Part shown: one piece after another, positions 1 to 8,318 of the stretch
Layout of the letters: each line of letters opens with the position of its first letter
Numbering within the stretch: position 1 is the stretch's first letter
From: an uncultured Prevotellaceae bacterium
GTDB lineage: Bacteria > Bacteroidota > Bacteroidia > Bacteroidales > Muribaculaceae
NCBI GenBank assembly: GCA_900322135.1
Contig: ONYP01000010.1
Location: 1 to 51,958 of the forward strand
Direction of reading: 5' to 3'
Length of the DNA: 51,958 nucleotides
Made by a program: the position numbers and the translations under genes
The notes under the pieces: generated by a model
What the model saw: the letters and a program-made list of their open reading frames with translations, nothing else
Database searches by the model: none
Told to the model about the DNA's origin: nothing

Positions 1-1
1 G

Positions 2-376
2 ACCTTCGACAGCGGTATCCTCTTCGGTTTCAACAGTTCTAAGTTGAGCGAAGATGCCAAGGCATCACTGAGCAAGTTTGCCACCTCGCTCATCAACAAT
101 CCGCAGACTGATGTCCAGATCTATGGCCACACCGACAATGTGGGCACTCGCGCTGCCAACGATAAGGTTTCCACCGCTCGTGCCAACGAGGTGAAGAGTT
201 ACCTGGTTAACTCGGGTGTTCCCGGTGGCCGTCTCTCCAGCAAGGGTCTGGCTTATGACTATCCCGTTGCCAGCAACGACACCGAGGCCGGTCGCGCCCA
301 GAACCGCCGCGTTGAGATCTACATCACTGCCAACGAGGACATGATCAAGGCTGCCCAGGACGGCACGCTCCAGTAA
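2..376 (+). CDS. OmpA-family C-terminal domain protein (5' truncated)
   Basis: The reading frame is open from the left edge, so only the last 124 residues are seen. They form an OmpA C-terminal domain, which holds the outer membrane to peptidoglycan. The visible signature is GHTDNVG followed by STARANEVKSYL, a glycine-rich turn and GRAQNRRVEI, the usual order of the peptidoglycan-binding fold in YiaD/OmpA-like proteins. The N-terminal part (lipoprotein anchor or barrel) lies outside the window, so the full architecture cannot be told. A strong hairpin terminator follows 23 bases after the stop, so it ends its own transcription unit. Confidence 0.9.
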   Translation, partial: TFDSGILFGFNSSKLSEDAKASLSKFATSLINNPQTDVQIYGHTDNVGTRAANDKVSTARANEVKSYLVNSGVPGGRLSSKGLAYDYPVASNDTEAGRAQNRRVEIYITANEDMIKAAQDGTLQ

Positions 377-398
377 TCATTTCCGGTAAATTTTTATG

Positions 399-432
399 GC
401 GGGTAATCCTTAATCGGGTTACCCGCTTTTTT
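399..432 (+). terminator. Rho-independent terminator after OmpA-like gene
   Basis: Arms GCGGGTAA (399-406) and TTACCCGC (419-426) pair perfectly, can extend by three pairs inward, and are followed by six T at 427-432. Confidence 0.9.
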
Positions 433-503
433 GATGCAAATTGTTTGTTTTGAGTCACTTTGCTGTCGGTATAGTTGTCGTTTTGGAAAACTTTTTTCGT
501 TTA

Positions 504-530
504 TTGATTTTCTAAATAGTTGAAAATCAA
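504..530. repeat. Inverted repeat upstream of nrdJ promoter
   Basis: Arms TTGATTTTC (504-512) and GAAAATCAA (522-530) are a perfect 9-bp inverted repeat with a 9-nt spacer. A second 7-bp inverted repeat, GAAAATT/AATTTTC (550-568), lies just upstream of the -33 box. These sit in the only gene-free stretch over 300 nt in the window (377-682), which otherwise holds the terminator at 399-432 and the nrdJ promoter. Operator function is inference. Confidence 0.45.
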
Positions 531-551
531 CTTGTTGGTTTTTGTTTTTGA

Positions 552-641
552 AAATTTTTAGAATTTTCAAAAAATATTTTGTGGTTCAATACAATCTTAT
601 TACCTTTGCAAGGTTTTTGCCGATATGTGAAATTTTTAGAA
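552..641. repeat. 12-nt direct repeat bracketing nrdJ promoter
   Basis: AAATTTTTAGAA occurs at 552-563 and again at 630-641, one copy on each side of the promoter at 578-608. The sequence is AT-rich, so chance cannot be excluded. Confidence 0.4.
578..608 (+). promoter_or_regulatory. Bacteroidetes-type promoter of nrdJ
   Basis: The -33 box TTTG ends at 581; after 19 nt comes the perfect -7 box TACCTTTG (601-608). Transcription should begin near 614, giving a leader of about 69 nt to the ATG at 683. The promoter lies inside the longer open frame that starts at 542, which excludes that upstream start. Confidence 0.85.
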
Positions 642-682
642 ACTATTCCTTAAGAAACCTACAATTAATCAACAAGATAGCA

Positions 683-3256
683 ATGGAACCGAAAACCTAC
701 ACTTATCAGCAGGCTTATGAAGCCTCATTGAAATATTTTGACGGTGATGAGCTGGCAGCAAGGGTTTGGTCATCCAAGTATGCACTGAAGGATTCCTTTG
801 GTCATCTTTATGAGTTGACACCCGATGATATGCACAGGCGCATCGCGCGAGAGATTAACCGCATCGAGAAGAAATATCCCAACCCGATGAGCGAGGACCG
901 CTTGTTTGAGTTGATGAGCCATTTCCGCTATATCGTGCCCCAGGGTAGCCCCATGGCTGGCATCGGCAACAATTTTCAGGTGGGCTCGCTGAGCAACTGT
1001 TTTGTGATTGGCCTTGATGGCGAACCCGACAGCTACGGTGGTATCATGAAGATTGACGAGGAACAGGTTCAGCTCATGAAGCGTCGTGGCGGTGTGGGAC
1101 ATGATTTATCACACATCCGTCCCAAGGGCTCTCCTGTCAAGAACAGTGCGTTGACATCGACGGGACTGGTCCCCTTCATGGTGCGTTACAGCAACAGTAC
1201 CCGCGAGGTGGCCCAGGACGGTCGCCGCGGTGCCTTGATGCTTACCGTAAGCATCAAGCATCCTGATGCCGAGTCGTTTATCGACGCCAAGATGGAAGAG
1301 GGCAAGGTGACCGGTGCCAATGTGTCGGTGCGCATCGATGATGATTTCATGAGAGCTGCTGCTGAGGGCAAACCATATCACCAGCAGTATCCCATCGAGG
1401 GCGATAAGCCTCTCTATGAGAAGGATACTGATGCTTCTAAGCTCTGGGCCAAGATTGTCCACAACGCCTGGCGCAGTGCCGAGCCTGGCATCCTGTTCTG
1501 GGACACCATCACCCGCGAGTCGGTGCCCGACTGCTATGCCGACCTGGGCTTCAAGACCATCTCGACCAATCCTTGCGGAGAGATTCCCTTGTGCCCCTAC
1601 GACAGTTGCCGCTTGATTGCCATCAACCTGTACAGTTATGTGAAGAATCCGTTCACTCCTCAGGCCAGCTTTGACTTCGACCTCTTTGCCGAACATGTGG
1701 CATGTGCCCAACGCATGATGGACGACATCATCGACCTGGAGATGGAGAAGATCGAGAGAATCTTGGCAAAAATCAAGTCCGACCCCGAGACCCAGGAAGT
1801 GAAAACAACCGAGACTAACCTGTGGAACAAAATCCGCACCAAGACCTTGAAAGGCCGCCGCACGGGTGTGGGCACCACGGGCGAGGGCGACATGATTGCA
1901 GCCATGGGTCTGCGCTACGGTACGCCCGAGGCTACCGAGTTCTCGGTAAGCGTCCACCGTGCTTTGGCCCTCGCTGCCTATGGCTCATCGGTACAGATGG
2001 CCAAGGAGCGCGGCGCATTTGAGATTTATGACGCCAAGCGTGAGGAGAACAACCCCTACATCAACCGCATCCGCGAAGCTGATCCTAAACTCTATGAAGA
2101 AATGGTGAAGTATGGCCGTCGCAATATTGCCTGCTTGACTATTGCCCCCACTGGAACAACGAGTCTGTTGACTCAAACGACATCAGGCATCGAACCTGTG
2201 TTCATGCCGGTTTACAAGCGCCGTCGCAAGGTCAACCCAAGCGACAAGGATGTGCATGTTGATCTTGTGGACGAGAATGGCGACTCGTTTGAGGAGTTCA
2301 TCGTCTATCACCACAAACTCGTGACCTGGATGAACATCAACAACATCCCCGTGCGCCGTGATTACACCCAGGAAGAACTCAACGATATTGTCGCCAGGTC
2401 GCCATATTACAAGGCTACGGCCAACGATGTGGACTGGGTCAACAAGGTTCGCATGCAGGGTGAGGTGCAGAAGTGGGTGGACCACAGCATCAGCGTGACC
2501 ATCAATCTGCCCAATGACATCAGCGAGGAGATGGTCGGCAAGCTCTATGTCGAGGCTTGGCGCAGCGGCTGTAAGGGTTGCACCGTCTATCGTGACGGCT
2601 CGCGCACCGGCGTGCTTGTGGCCTTAAGCGACAACGACAAGAAAAAGGAAAAAGAGAAGGAGAACACGGCCAACGAGCAACAGGCCGCACGCTACATTGC
2701 CGAGGAGGAACACATTCTCAAGCGCCCCGTGGAGCTTGAGGCTGATGTGGTGCGTTTCCAGAACAAGAAGGAAAAATGGATTGCCTTTATCGGCTTGATT
2801 GACGGTCGACCCTACGAGATCTTTACCGGTATTGCCGACGATGACGAGGGCATCTTCTGTCCCAAGTCGGTCACCAAGGGCAAGATTATCAAGGCCGTGG
2901 GCGAGGACGGCGTGAAGCGTTACGACTTCCAGTTTATCAACAAGCGTGGCTTCAAGACAACCATCGAGGGCCTGAGCGAGAAGTTCAACCCTGAGTTCTG
3001 GAATTATGCCAAGTTGATTTCTGGTGTGTTGCGCTACGGCATGCCCATCCCCCAGGTGCTCAAGCTCGTCAGCAGCCTGGAACTCGACAGCCAGTCTATC
3101 AACACATGGAAGATGGGTGTTGAGCGCGCCCTCAAGCGCTACATCCACAATGGCGAGTCGGCTGCCGAGAAGTGTCCCAACTGCGGCCAGAACACGCTGG
3201 TCTATCAGGAGGGCTGCCTCATCTGCACCAACTGCGGCACTTCGCGCTGCGGATAA
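683..3256 (+). CDS. nrdJ: Adenosylcobalamin-dependent (class II) ribonucleotide reductase
   Basis: An 857-residue enzyme that reduces ribonucleotides to deoxyribonucleotides using a cobalamin-generated thiyl radical, so it needs no oxygen or separate radical subunit. Cys298 in NPCGEIPL is the expected radical cysteine; Cys106 (SNCFV) and Cys309, eleven residues after Cys298, fit the redox pair, the same spacing as known class II enzymes. APTGTTSLL is the conserved phosphate-binding loop. The C-terminus carries a four-cysteine zinc-ribbon-like tail (CPNCG...CTNCG) and a final CG, typical of the swinging redox tail in Bacteroidales versions. The start at 683 is chosen because the promoter ends at 608 and homology begins at MEPKTYTY. 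I looked for a B12 riboswitch in the leader and saw none. Confidence 0.93.
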   Translation: MEPKTYTYQQAYEASLKYFDGDELAARVWSSKYALKDSFGHLYELTPDDMHRRIAREINRIEKKYPNPMSEDRLFELMSHFRYIVPQGSPMAGIGNNFQVGSLSNCFVIGLDGEPDSYGGIMKIDEEQVQLMKRRGGVGHDLSHIRPKGSPVKNSALTSTGLVPFMVRYSNSTREVAQDGRRGALMLTVSIKHPDAESFIDAKMEEGKVTGANVSVRIDDDFMRAAAEGKPYHQQYPIEGDKPLYEKDTDASKLWAKIVHNAWRSAEPGILFWDTITRESVPDCYADLGFKTISTNPCGEIPLCPYDSCRLIAINLYSYVKNPFTPQASFDFDLFAEHVACAQRMMDDIIDLEMEKIERILAKIKSDPETQEVKTTETNLWNKIRTKTLKGRRTGVGTTGEGDMIAAMGLRYGTPEATEFSVSVHRALALAAYGSSVQMAKERGAFEIYDAKREENNPYINRIREADPKLYEEMVKYGRRNIACLTIAPTGTTSLLTQTTSGIEPVFMPVYKRRRKVNPSDKDVHVDLVDENGDSFEEFIVYHHKLVTWMNINNIPVRRDYTQEELNDIVARSPYYKATANDVDWVNKVRMQGEVQKWVDHSISVTINLPNDISEEMVGKLYVEAWRSGCKGCTVYRDGSRTGVLVALSDNDKKKEKEKENTANEQQAARYIAEEEHILKRPVELEADVVRFQNKKEKWIAFIGLIDGRPYEIFTGIADDDEGIFCPKSVTKGKIIKAVGEDGVKRYDFQFINKRGFKTTIEGLSEKFNPEFWNYAKLISGVLRYGMPIPQVLKLVSSLELDSQSINTWKMGVERALKRYIHNGESAAEKCPNCGQNTLVYQEGCLICTNCGTSRCG

Positions 3257-3302
3257 TCCCGAGAGACATCAATTAATGTAAAGCAAAAGTCACATTCAAT
3301 TC

Positions 3303-3330
3303 AGGCGTGCCCATCAGAGCACGCCTTTAT
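3303..3330 (+). terminator. Terminator after nrdJ
   Basis: Arms AGGCGTGC (3303-3310) and GCACGCCT (3319-3326) are perfect, followed by the short T-rich tail TTTATTTG. Confidence 0.75.
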
Positions 3331-3387
3331 TTGTCCTCAACCGACAAGCATCGGTGATATCCGTTGTATTATGATATTCAGATTGTC

Positions 3388-4221
3388 TTAGCCGCAATCC
3401 CAGCAGTAGTAGGCTCGGGAAAAGTCTCGGGCATCGAGGTCGTCATGGTTGACAAAGATAAAGCCGCTGCCCATGTCGCCCCACATTACCAGCGCCTTGC
3501 GGTCGATGGTCGAGTATTGGGAGTCGAGTTGTAACAACAGCGTGTCATGCTGGTCGATGTCGCGGCGTGCCTCATCCTGGCTGTAGACGGGATAACCCAT
3601 CATCTGGTGGCGGGGACGCTTCATTCCCAACTCCTTCTCGAAGTACAGGCAGTCCTCGTTGTCGAGGTATTGATACCACCGCTTTTCACTGGGTGCGGCA
3701 CCTGTAATCTCCTTGACGATGTCAAAGAACAGGCTGTTGAAATGGCCGTCGTTCACGCCCATAGCCGTCTGCTCGGCTGTGACATCGATGGCAACCTCGC
3801 ATTTGACAGGGGTGAGCATGTCATCTACCGTTTCGTGGGTGGGAACATCGGCTGGTGTGGCGCTTTCTCCGATTTCCTCATGATAGACGATGCTGAAGCC
3901 CGCGCCCTCATCATAATTACCGCGGCAGCCATACATCATCTCACGGTTGAGGCTGATGAACCATTGCAACATTCCGTGGTCGGGCAGGGGAGCGGACAAT
4001 CCCGCCTCGGCACAGTTCATTTGCAGAATCATCAGCATGGGTTTGCCTTGCTCATCGGCAGGGAAATCCTTGCCGGCAGGCCAGTAGGGCATACCCCCGA
4101 TTTTGCTGTCGGTAATTGATGGCTTGCGCTCCTCGTTTAACACCAGGCGGTAATGCTCACTGGTTGTGCGCCGAATGATTTCCTCGGCAATGCGCTTAGC
4201 GCGTTCACTCACTTCTCCCAT
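3388..4221 (-). CDS. DUF1963 / YwqG-like protein
   Basis: This 277-residue protein resembles the YwqG family (DUF1963), which has no agreed function. Visible hallmarks are SKIGGMPYWPAGKDFP near residue 40, the LQMNCAE segment, LQWFISL near residue 88, and the late block LLLQLDS...MWGDMGSGFIFVN with a final acidic-aromatic tail. No signal peptide or membrane segment is present, so it should be cytoplasmic. It is the last gene of a minus-strand run behind the fucosidase (22-nt gap) and probably shares its transcript. The pairing with a secreted glycosidase gives no clear clue to its job. Confidence 0.8.
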   Translation of the reverse strand: MGEVSERAKRIAEEIIRRTTSEHYRLVLNEERKPSITDSKIGGMPYWPAGKDFPADEQGKPMLMILQMNCAEAGLSAPLPDHGMLQWFISLNREMMYGCRGNYDEGAGFSIVYHEEIGESATPADVPTHETVDDMLTPVKCEVAIDVTAEQTAMGVNDGHFNSLFFDIVKEITGAAPSEKRWYQYLDNEDCLYFEKELGMKRPRHQMMGYPVYSQDEARRDIDQHDTLLLQLDSQYSTIDRKALVMWGDMGSGFIFVNHDDLDARDFSRAYYCWDCG

Positions 4222-4243
4222 AATAACTCCTAAATTCTAACTT

Positions 4244-5704
4244 TTAACTCGCGAAGTATCCTTCGATGTTGTTGATGCATGGGCACGCACGGCTGTCAAG
4301 GATGCGGATGCGCCACTCCTTGGCGGTTTTCTCGTGGAAGCGCACGATGCGCTTGTAGCCGATGGTCGTCGTCTCTTCATCGACAATCACGGGCACCCAC
4401 TTGCCGCAGCAGGTCTTGTACTCGATGATAAAGGCCTTGACGCGCTGGCCCAGGGGGATGTATTCCTGCAGTATGATACGGTTCAGGGTCACCTCTTTCT
4501 TGGTCTTGATTTCGATGTCGGCAACGGTCACGCCGTCGCTAGCGGCCCAGTAGGTATCCCAATCGCCGTCACCCATCAGCGATGCGCCGAAGCGCTTGTT
4601 GCGGGTATCGGTAGCGGTAAATTTGGCACCCTGCAGCAGGTTGGTTCCCAATTCGCGCAATATGCGCTCGTGCCACTGCACGGCGGTTGCCGAGTCGGTG
4701 GGATGAATCAGGCCGTCACGGTCCACAGGGAAGTTCAGCAGGAAGGTGCCGTTGTGGCCCACACTGCGGTAGTACAGGTCGGTAAGCTCGTCAACGGTCT
4801 TTACTTTGTCATCCTCGCTCTCATGGTAGAACCATCCCGGACGGATGCTGGTATTGCACTCGCTGGCACACCAGGCGTCGCCGTCGGCATGGCCCGACTG
4901 CAGTTCCTCATATTGCGGATAGCCGGGATAGACCTCCTTGCCGCGCAGGAATGCCCAGTTCGTTGGGTTGGCATAGCCTTTCTCGTTGCCCACCCAGCGG
5001 CAGCCGGGGCCTCCGTCCGAGAAGATGACGGCACCGGGCTGCAGACGGTTCACGATACCCCAGGCCATGGGATAGTTGTAATAGGTGCTGCGGTCAATCT
5101 GCCGCGTTTCGCAAGCGCCGCCATACCAGCCGTCACCGCCATTGGCACCGTCAAACCACACCTCGAACACCTCGCCATACCCGGTCATCAGTTCCTCGAG
5201 TTGGTTGTAGTAGTAAGTGACATATTCTGGAGTGCCGTAACTGGCCTGATGGCGATCCCACGGGGAGAGATAGACGCCAAAGCGTATGCCATGCCGTTTG
5301 CAGGCGTCCGACAGCTCACGCACCACATCGCCCTTGCCGCCCCTGAATGGGGAGGCCGCCACACTATAGTCGGTGTATTTCGAGGGCCACAGGCAGAAGC
5401 CGTCGTGGTGTTTGCAGGTCAGGATCACGCCTTTCATCCCCGCCTTGATGATGGTCTGCACCCACTGCTCGCAATCGAGCCTGGTAGGGTTGAAAGCCTC
5501 GGCAGGCGTGTCGCCATAGCCCCATTCCTTGTCGGTAAATGTGTTGGGCCCGAAGTGGATAAACGCATAGGTTTCCAACTGTTGCCAAGCCACCTGCTGT
5601 GCCGAGGGCAACGGCCCTATTGCCTCAGGCGCCAGACTGTTATCAGCCATCGCTCCCAGCCCGACCAATATGGCCACTATCATCAGTAATAGTCTATATC
5701 GCAT
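4244..5704 (-). CDS. Exported alpha-L-fucosidase, GH29
   Basis: A 486-residue glycoside hydrolase that should release alpha-linked L-fucose from host or plant glycans in the periplasm. A signal peptide covers roughly residues 1-20 (hydrophobic core LLLMIVAILVGLGAMA). The GH29 barrel follows: HFGPNTFTDKEWG near 50, ILTCKHHDGFCLWPS near 94-108, and EVWFDGANG near 181, where Asp185 is the expected nucleophile. From about residue 370 the tail looks like a discoidin-type beta-sandwich (DWDTYWAA..., then RIRILDSRACP). That layout is commoner among alpha-1,3/4-fucosidases, but the subfamily is inference. It lies 10 nt behind the cvfB-like gene, with no SusC/SusD pair nearby, so it is an orphan rather than part of a polysaccharide locus. 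Confidence 0.9.
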   Translation of the reverse strand: MRYRLLLMIVAILVGLGAMADNSLAPEAIGPLPSAQQVAWQQLETYAFIHFGPNTFTDKEWGYGDTPAEAFNPTRLDCEQWVQTIIKAGMKGVILTCKHHDGFCLWPSKYTDYSVAASPFRGGKGDVVRELSDACKRHGIRFGVYLSPWDRHQASYGTPEYVTYYYNQLEELMTGYGEVFEVWFDGANGGDGWYGGACETRQIDRSTYYNYPMAWGIVNRLQPGAVIFSDGGPGCRWVGNEKGYANPTNWAFLRGKEVYPGYPQYEELQSGHADGDAWCASECNTSIRPGWFYHESEDDKVKTVDELTDLYYRSVGHNGTFLLNFPVDRDGLIHPTDSATAVQWHERILRELGTNLLQGAKFTATDTRNKRFGASLMGDGDWDTYWAASDGVTVADIEIKTKKEVTLNRIILQEYIPLGQRVKAFIIEYKTCCGKWVPVIVDEETTTIGYKRIVRFHEKTAKEWRIRILDSRACPCINNIEGYFAS

Positions 5705-5714
5705 GATGTCTCAG

Positions 5715-6548
5715 TTAAGATGTTGCTAATTTGACGGTGTCGCCGAGGGTGACTTTTTGTTGCTTGTAGAGGAGGCCGAGGGCTTTCTTGAAGTCTTTCT
5801 TGCTGCAGTTGAAGGCCTGGTTGATGTCGTCGGGGTCGCTCTTGTCGGTGAGGGTCATCTCGCCGCCGTGGGCCTGGAGATAGTCCATGATGCGCTCGGA
5901 CAGGTCATCGACGCGCATTTTCTCGATTTTGGCAAGAGTAAGGTCTATCTTGCCGTCGGGGCGCACCTGCTTGACGAATGCCGTGAGGCGGTCGCCGACA
6001 TTGACCTCCTGATAGGTCTCGTTCTGGTAAATCTGTCCCCAATGGGCGTTTTCCACGATGACGCGGTAGCCCAGGTCGCTGCGCTGCACCACCAGCACCT
6101 CGACGCGCTCACGGTGGTAGTAGTCGGGCTCGGTGCGGTTGAGGAACTTGGCGAGTTTGGCGCTGGCAACGATGCGGTGGCTGGCCTCGTCGAGGTAGAC
6201 GCGCACGATGTAGCTGCGGCCCACCTTCATGTCTACACGCTGCTCGCTGAAGGGCACCAGCAGGTCCTTGGCGACAAGACCCCAATCGAGGAAAGCGCCC
6301 ACCTGATTGACGGCCTTGACACGCATCAGGGCAAAGTCACCCACCACGGCATGGGGCACCTCGGTGGTGGCCACTGGCCGGTTCTCACTGTCGTTGTAGA
6401 CAAACACGCGGATGGTGTCACCCTCCTTCATCTCAGGCGACAAGTAGCGCTTGGGCAGCAGCACCTCATGGGTGTCGTCGTCGATGAGGTAGGCTCCGAA
6501 ATCGACCATGCGGTTGATGCGTAACTCGTTGTATTCTCCTATTTTCAT
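5715..6548 (-). CDS. CvfB-like S1 RNA-binding protein
   Basis: A 277-residue cytoplasmic protein built from consecutive S1-like beta barrels and a C-terminal winged helix, the CvfB/YitL plan. The first barrel begins at MKIGEYNELRI with DFGAYL; the second has QVGAFLDWGLVAKDLLVP near residue 100; a third S1-like unit covers about 145-210 (GDRLTAFVKQVRPDGKIDLTL). The end (about 225-277) contains the SKKDFKKALGLLYKQQKV segment of the winged helix. CvfB proteins bind RNA and affect virulence-factor expression in Firmicutes; the role here is unknown. It is the first gene of the unit cvfB-fucosidase-DUF1963. A structured non-coding region lies just upstream (6577-6643). Confidence 0.85.
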   Translation of the reverse strand: MKIGEYNELRINRMVDFGAYLIDDDTHEVLLPKRYLSPEMKEGDTIRVFVYNDSENRPVATTEVPHAVVGDFALMRVKAVNQVGAFLDWGLVAKDLLVPFSEQRVDMKVGRSYIVRVYLDEASHRIVASAKLAKFLNRTEPDYYHRERVEVLVVQRSDLGYRVIVENAHWGQIYQNETYQEVNVGDRLTAFVKQVRPDGKIDLTLAKIEKMRVDDLSERIMDYLQAHGGEMTLTDKSDPDDINQAFNCSKKDFKKALGLLYKQQKVTLGDTVKLATS

Positions 6549-6576
6549 TGTTCAGTCTGCACTAATATTATGTGGT

Positions 6577-6643
6577 GAGCAATGAGTACGGCAACTGCAA
6601 GATAAGGAGTCGATGACTGTTGACCTGACTGCCGTTATTGCTC
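6577..6643. other. Structured intergenic element (nested stems)
   Basis: Arms GAGCAAT (6577-6583) and ATTGCTC (6637-6643) enclose ACGGCA (6588-6593) and TGCCGT (6630-6635), giving 13 perfect pairs around a 36-nt apical region that includes the small hairpin AGTC-GAT-GACT. It lies in the 218-nt gap between divergent genes, where I found no convincing promoter in either direction (a weak plus-strand TACTTTAG occurs at 6728-6735). It may be part of the cvfB leader. Confidence 0.45.
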
Positions 6644-6766
6644 AGATAGTTTTATTTTTCAATTAAAAGTTTTTGCAAATTTCGGCAAAAAAATCCGTTT
6701 TTCCACTCATATTCTCCAAATTTGTAGTACTTTAGCAAAATTAAACACGATAAACCGAGCTAAGTC

Positions 6767-7618
6767 ATGATGAAAGTCAAGGTTTTTACATTCTTTATAC
6801 TGCTGTCGGCCACGGCATTATTGTTCTCTTGCGGCAAGGGCGGCAAGGGCGGCGATAATAGCCCTGCAGTAACGGTCAAGACCGAGCAACTGACGGATAA
6901 TTCCAGTTTTGTGACCGCTAACGGCAGCCGTTGCACCATCACTGCCACAGCAACCATCGACTATCCTGTGGCCCTCGCCGGTGGCGCCTCTGCCGACTCG
7001 CTGCAGCGCCTGTTTGCGCGCTATGTGCTGGAATCGGGCGACTCGCTCTCGTTAAAGGATGCCATGCGTCAAGTCGTTTCCAACAGCATGCACCAATATG
7101 ATTTTGTGGCCGAGCCTGTCAGCGACGATGAGAAGATGGAGGTCGAGGAATCTGATGACCTCAATGTCACTAAATATGAAACCAGCACCCGCATCACCCC
7201 GGTTTATAACAAGAACGGCGTGGTGACCTTTGAGCGCGTCGATGTTGTCAAGAAGAACGACAAAGCTTCCTCCGAGACCCATCGCTATTATAGCTTTGAC
7301 ATGGAATCGATGACCTATATCGATGTGAACCGCCTGTTCCGTGACGATGCGCTTGGCGATGTGTGTCAGTTGCTGCGTCAACAGCTGCTAGCCCAGAACA
7401 AGGTTGAGGGCAACGAGCAGTTGAACGATTTGGGCTACTTCAATGTCGAGAATATCACCGTGTCGAGGAACTTCTACTTCAACGACGATGGTGTTACATG
7501 GAGCTATCTGCCCAATGAATTGGCTGTCGAGGCCGTCGGCGAGCCCCAGATTACCATCCCCTATGGTGACTTGAAGCCGAGCCTGTGCGAGAACAGCATC
7601 CTCGAGCGATTGTATTGA
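6767..7618 (+). CDS. Lipoprotein with DUF3298-like (RsiV-type) domain
   Basis: This 283-residue protein has a lipoprotein signal: a hydrophobic stretch at about 6-19 and FSC with Cys22 as the lipidation site, followed by a glycine-lysine linker. The body matches the DUF3298/RsiV style: an N-terminal strand-rich part (CTITATATIDYP), a central YYSFDMESMTYIDVNRLF segment near 175-190, and a C-terminal NFYFNDDGVTWSYLPNELA...ITIPYGDL. Such domains in RsiV bind lysozyme, but the Bacteroidales lipoproteins have no proven ligand. ATG 6767 is used; ATG 6770 is equally possible. It is followed after 58 nt by rsmG, with a hairpin in the gap. Confidence 0.75.
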   Translation: MMKVKVFTFFILLSATALLFSCGKGGKGGDNSPAVTVKTEQLTDNSSFVTANGSRCTITATATIDYPVALAGGASADSLQRLFARYVLESGDSLSLKDAMRQVVSNSMHQYDFVAEPVSDDEKMEVEESDDLNVTKYETSTRITPVYNKNGVVTFERVDVVKKNDKASSETHRYYSFDMESMTYIDVNRLFRDDALGDVCQLLRQQLLAQNKVEGNEQLNDLGYFNVENITVSRNFYFNDDGVTWSYLPNELAVEAVGEPQITIPYGDLKPSLCENSILERLY

Positions 7619-7638
7619 TAAATCGAACAACTGCACAA

Positions 7639-7674
7639 CGACCAGACAACAGTTTATTGTTGTTGTCAAGGTCG
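7639..7674 (+). other. Hairpin directly before the rsmG start
   Basis: Outer arms CGACC (7639-7643) and GGTCG (7670-7674) enclose GACAACA (7645-7651) and TGTTGTC (7661-7667), 12 pairs in all. It ends 2 nt before ATG 7677, so it would cover the ribosome binding region of that start. It has no T-run and is not an ordinary terminator. Confidence 0.5.
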
Positions 7675-7676
7675 TT

Positions 7677-8318
7677 ATGAAAAGAATATATATTGTAGTG
7701 GAACATATTCTGAATTATTTTCCTGAACTGACCGACCTGCAGCGTGAACAGATGGCGCAGCTCGAGGATTTGTATCCCGAGTGGAACGCCAAAATCAATG
7801 TCATCTCGCGCCGAGATATCGACAATCTTGAGGTGAACCACCTGCTGCACTCACTGGGAATCGTGAAATTTGTCAAGTTCACTCCCGGCACGCGGGTGAT
7901 GGACCTGGGGACGGGTGGGGGACTGCCCGGCATACCCCTGGCAATCTATTATCCTGAAGTGACATTCCATCTAGTGGACCGCATCGGCAAGAAGCTGCGC
8001 GTGGCGGCTGACATCGCTGAGCGCATCGGGCTGAAGAATGTCACCTTCCAGCACGGTGACGTGGGCGAGGTGAAGGGCAAATTTGACTTTGTCGTTAGCC
8101 GGGCAGTGATGGACCTGGGTGACATGGTGCCATTAGTCAAGCGTTTTATCGACACGGTGGACCGCAATGCTGTTCCCAACGGCCTCATCTGCCTCAAGGG
8201 CGGTGACCTGACCGCCGAGGTTGCCAAGTACCGCAACCAGGTGCTCATCGACGAACTGTCGAGTTATTTCAAGGAAGAATTTTTCAAAACCAAAAAAGTG
8301 ATTTATCTCCCGCTATGA
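7677..8318 (+). CDS. rsmG: 16S rRNA (guanine527-N7)-methyltransferase
   Basis: A 213-residue SAM-dependent methyltransferase that modifies G527 of 16S rRNA. The conserved start of the family is seen as ILNYFPELTDLQ, then WNAKINVISRRDIDNLEVNHLLHSLGI. The SAM-binding motif is VMDLGTGGGLPGIPLAI near residue 80, and FDFVVSRAVMDLGDMV marks the later catalytic core. Two starts are possible: ATG 7677, or GTG 7698, which would match the usual family start and free it from the hairpin at 7639-7674. The stop overlaps the next ATG by 4 nt (ATGA), so the two genes are translationally coupled. Confidence 0.93.
   Translation: MKRIYIVVEHILNYFPELTDLQREQMAQLEDLYPEWNAKINVISRRDIDNLEVNHLLHSLGIVKFVKFTPGTRVMDLGTGGGLPGIPLAIYYPEVTFHLVDRIGKKLRVAADIAERIGLKNVTFQHGDVGEVKGKFDFVVSRAVMDLGDMVPLVKRFIDTVDRNAVPNGLICLKGGDLTAEVAKYRNQVLIDELSSYFKEEFFKTKKVIYLPL

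Noticed and set aside
542-682. N-terminal extension of nrdJ (47 residues)
   Set aside because: It spans the promoter at 578-608 and has AT-rich codons unlike the gene.
377-682. Cobalamin riboswitch for the B12-dependent RNR
   Set aside because: No B12-box-like conserved element or multi-stem structure is visible in the leader.
4334-5689. A 451-codon plus-strand frame across the fucosidase
   Set aside because: The GH29 motifs are complete on the minus strand; the plus frame shows no domain.
6736-6743. Minus-strand TAATTTTG as the cvfB promoter
   Set aside because: No -33 box at 19-21 nt and it would give a leader of about 180 nt; it overlaps the region just before the divergent lipoprotein gene.
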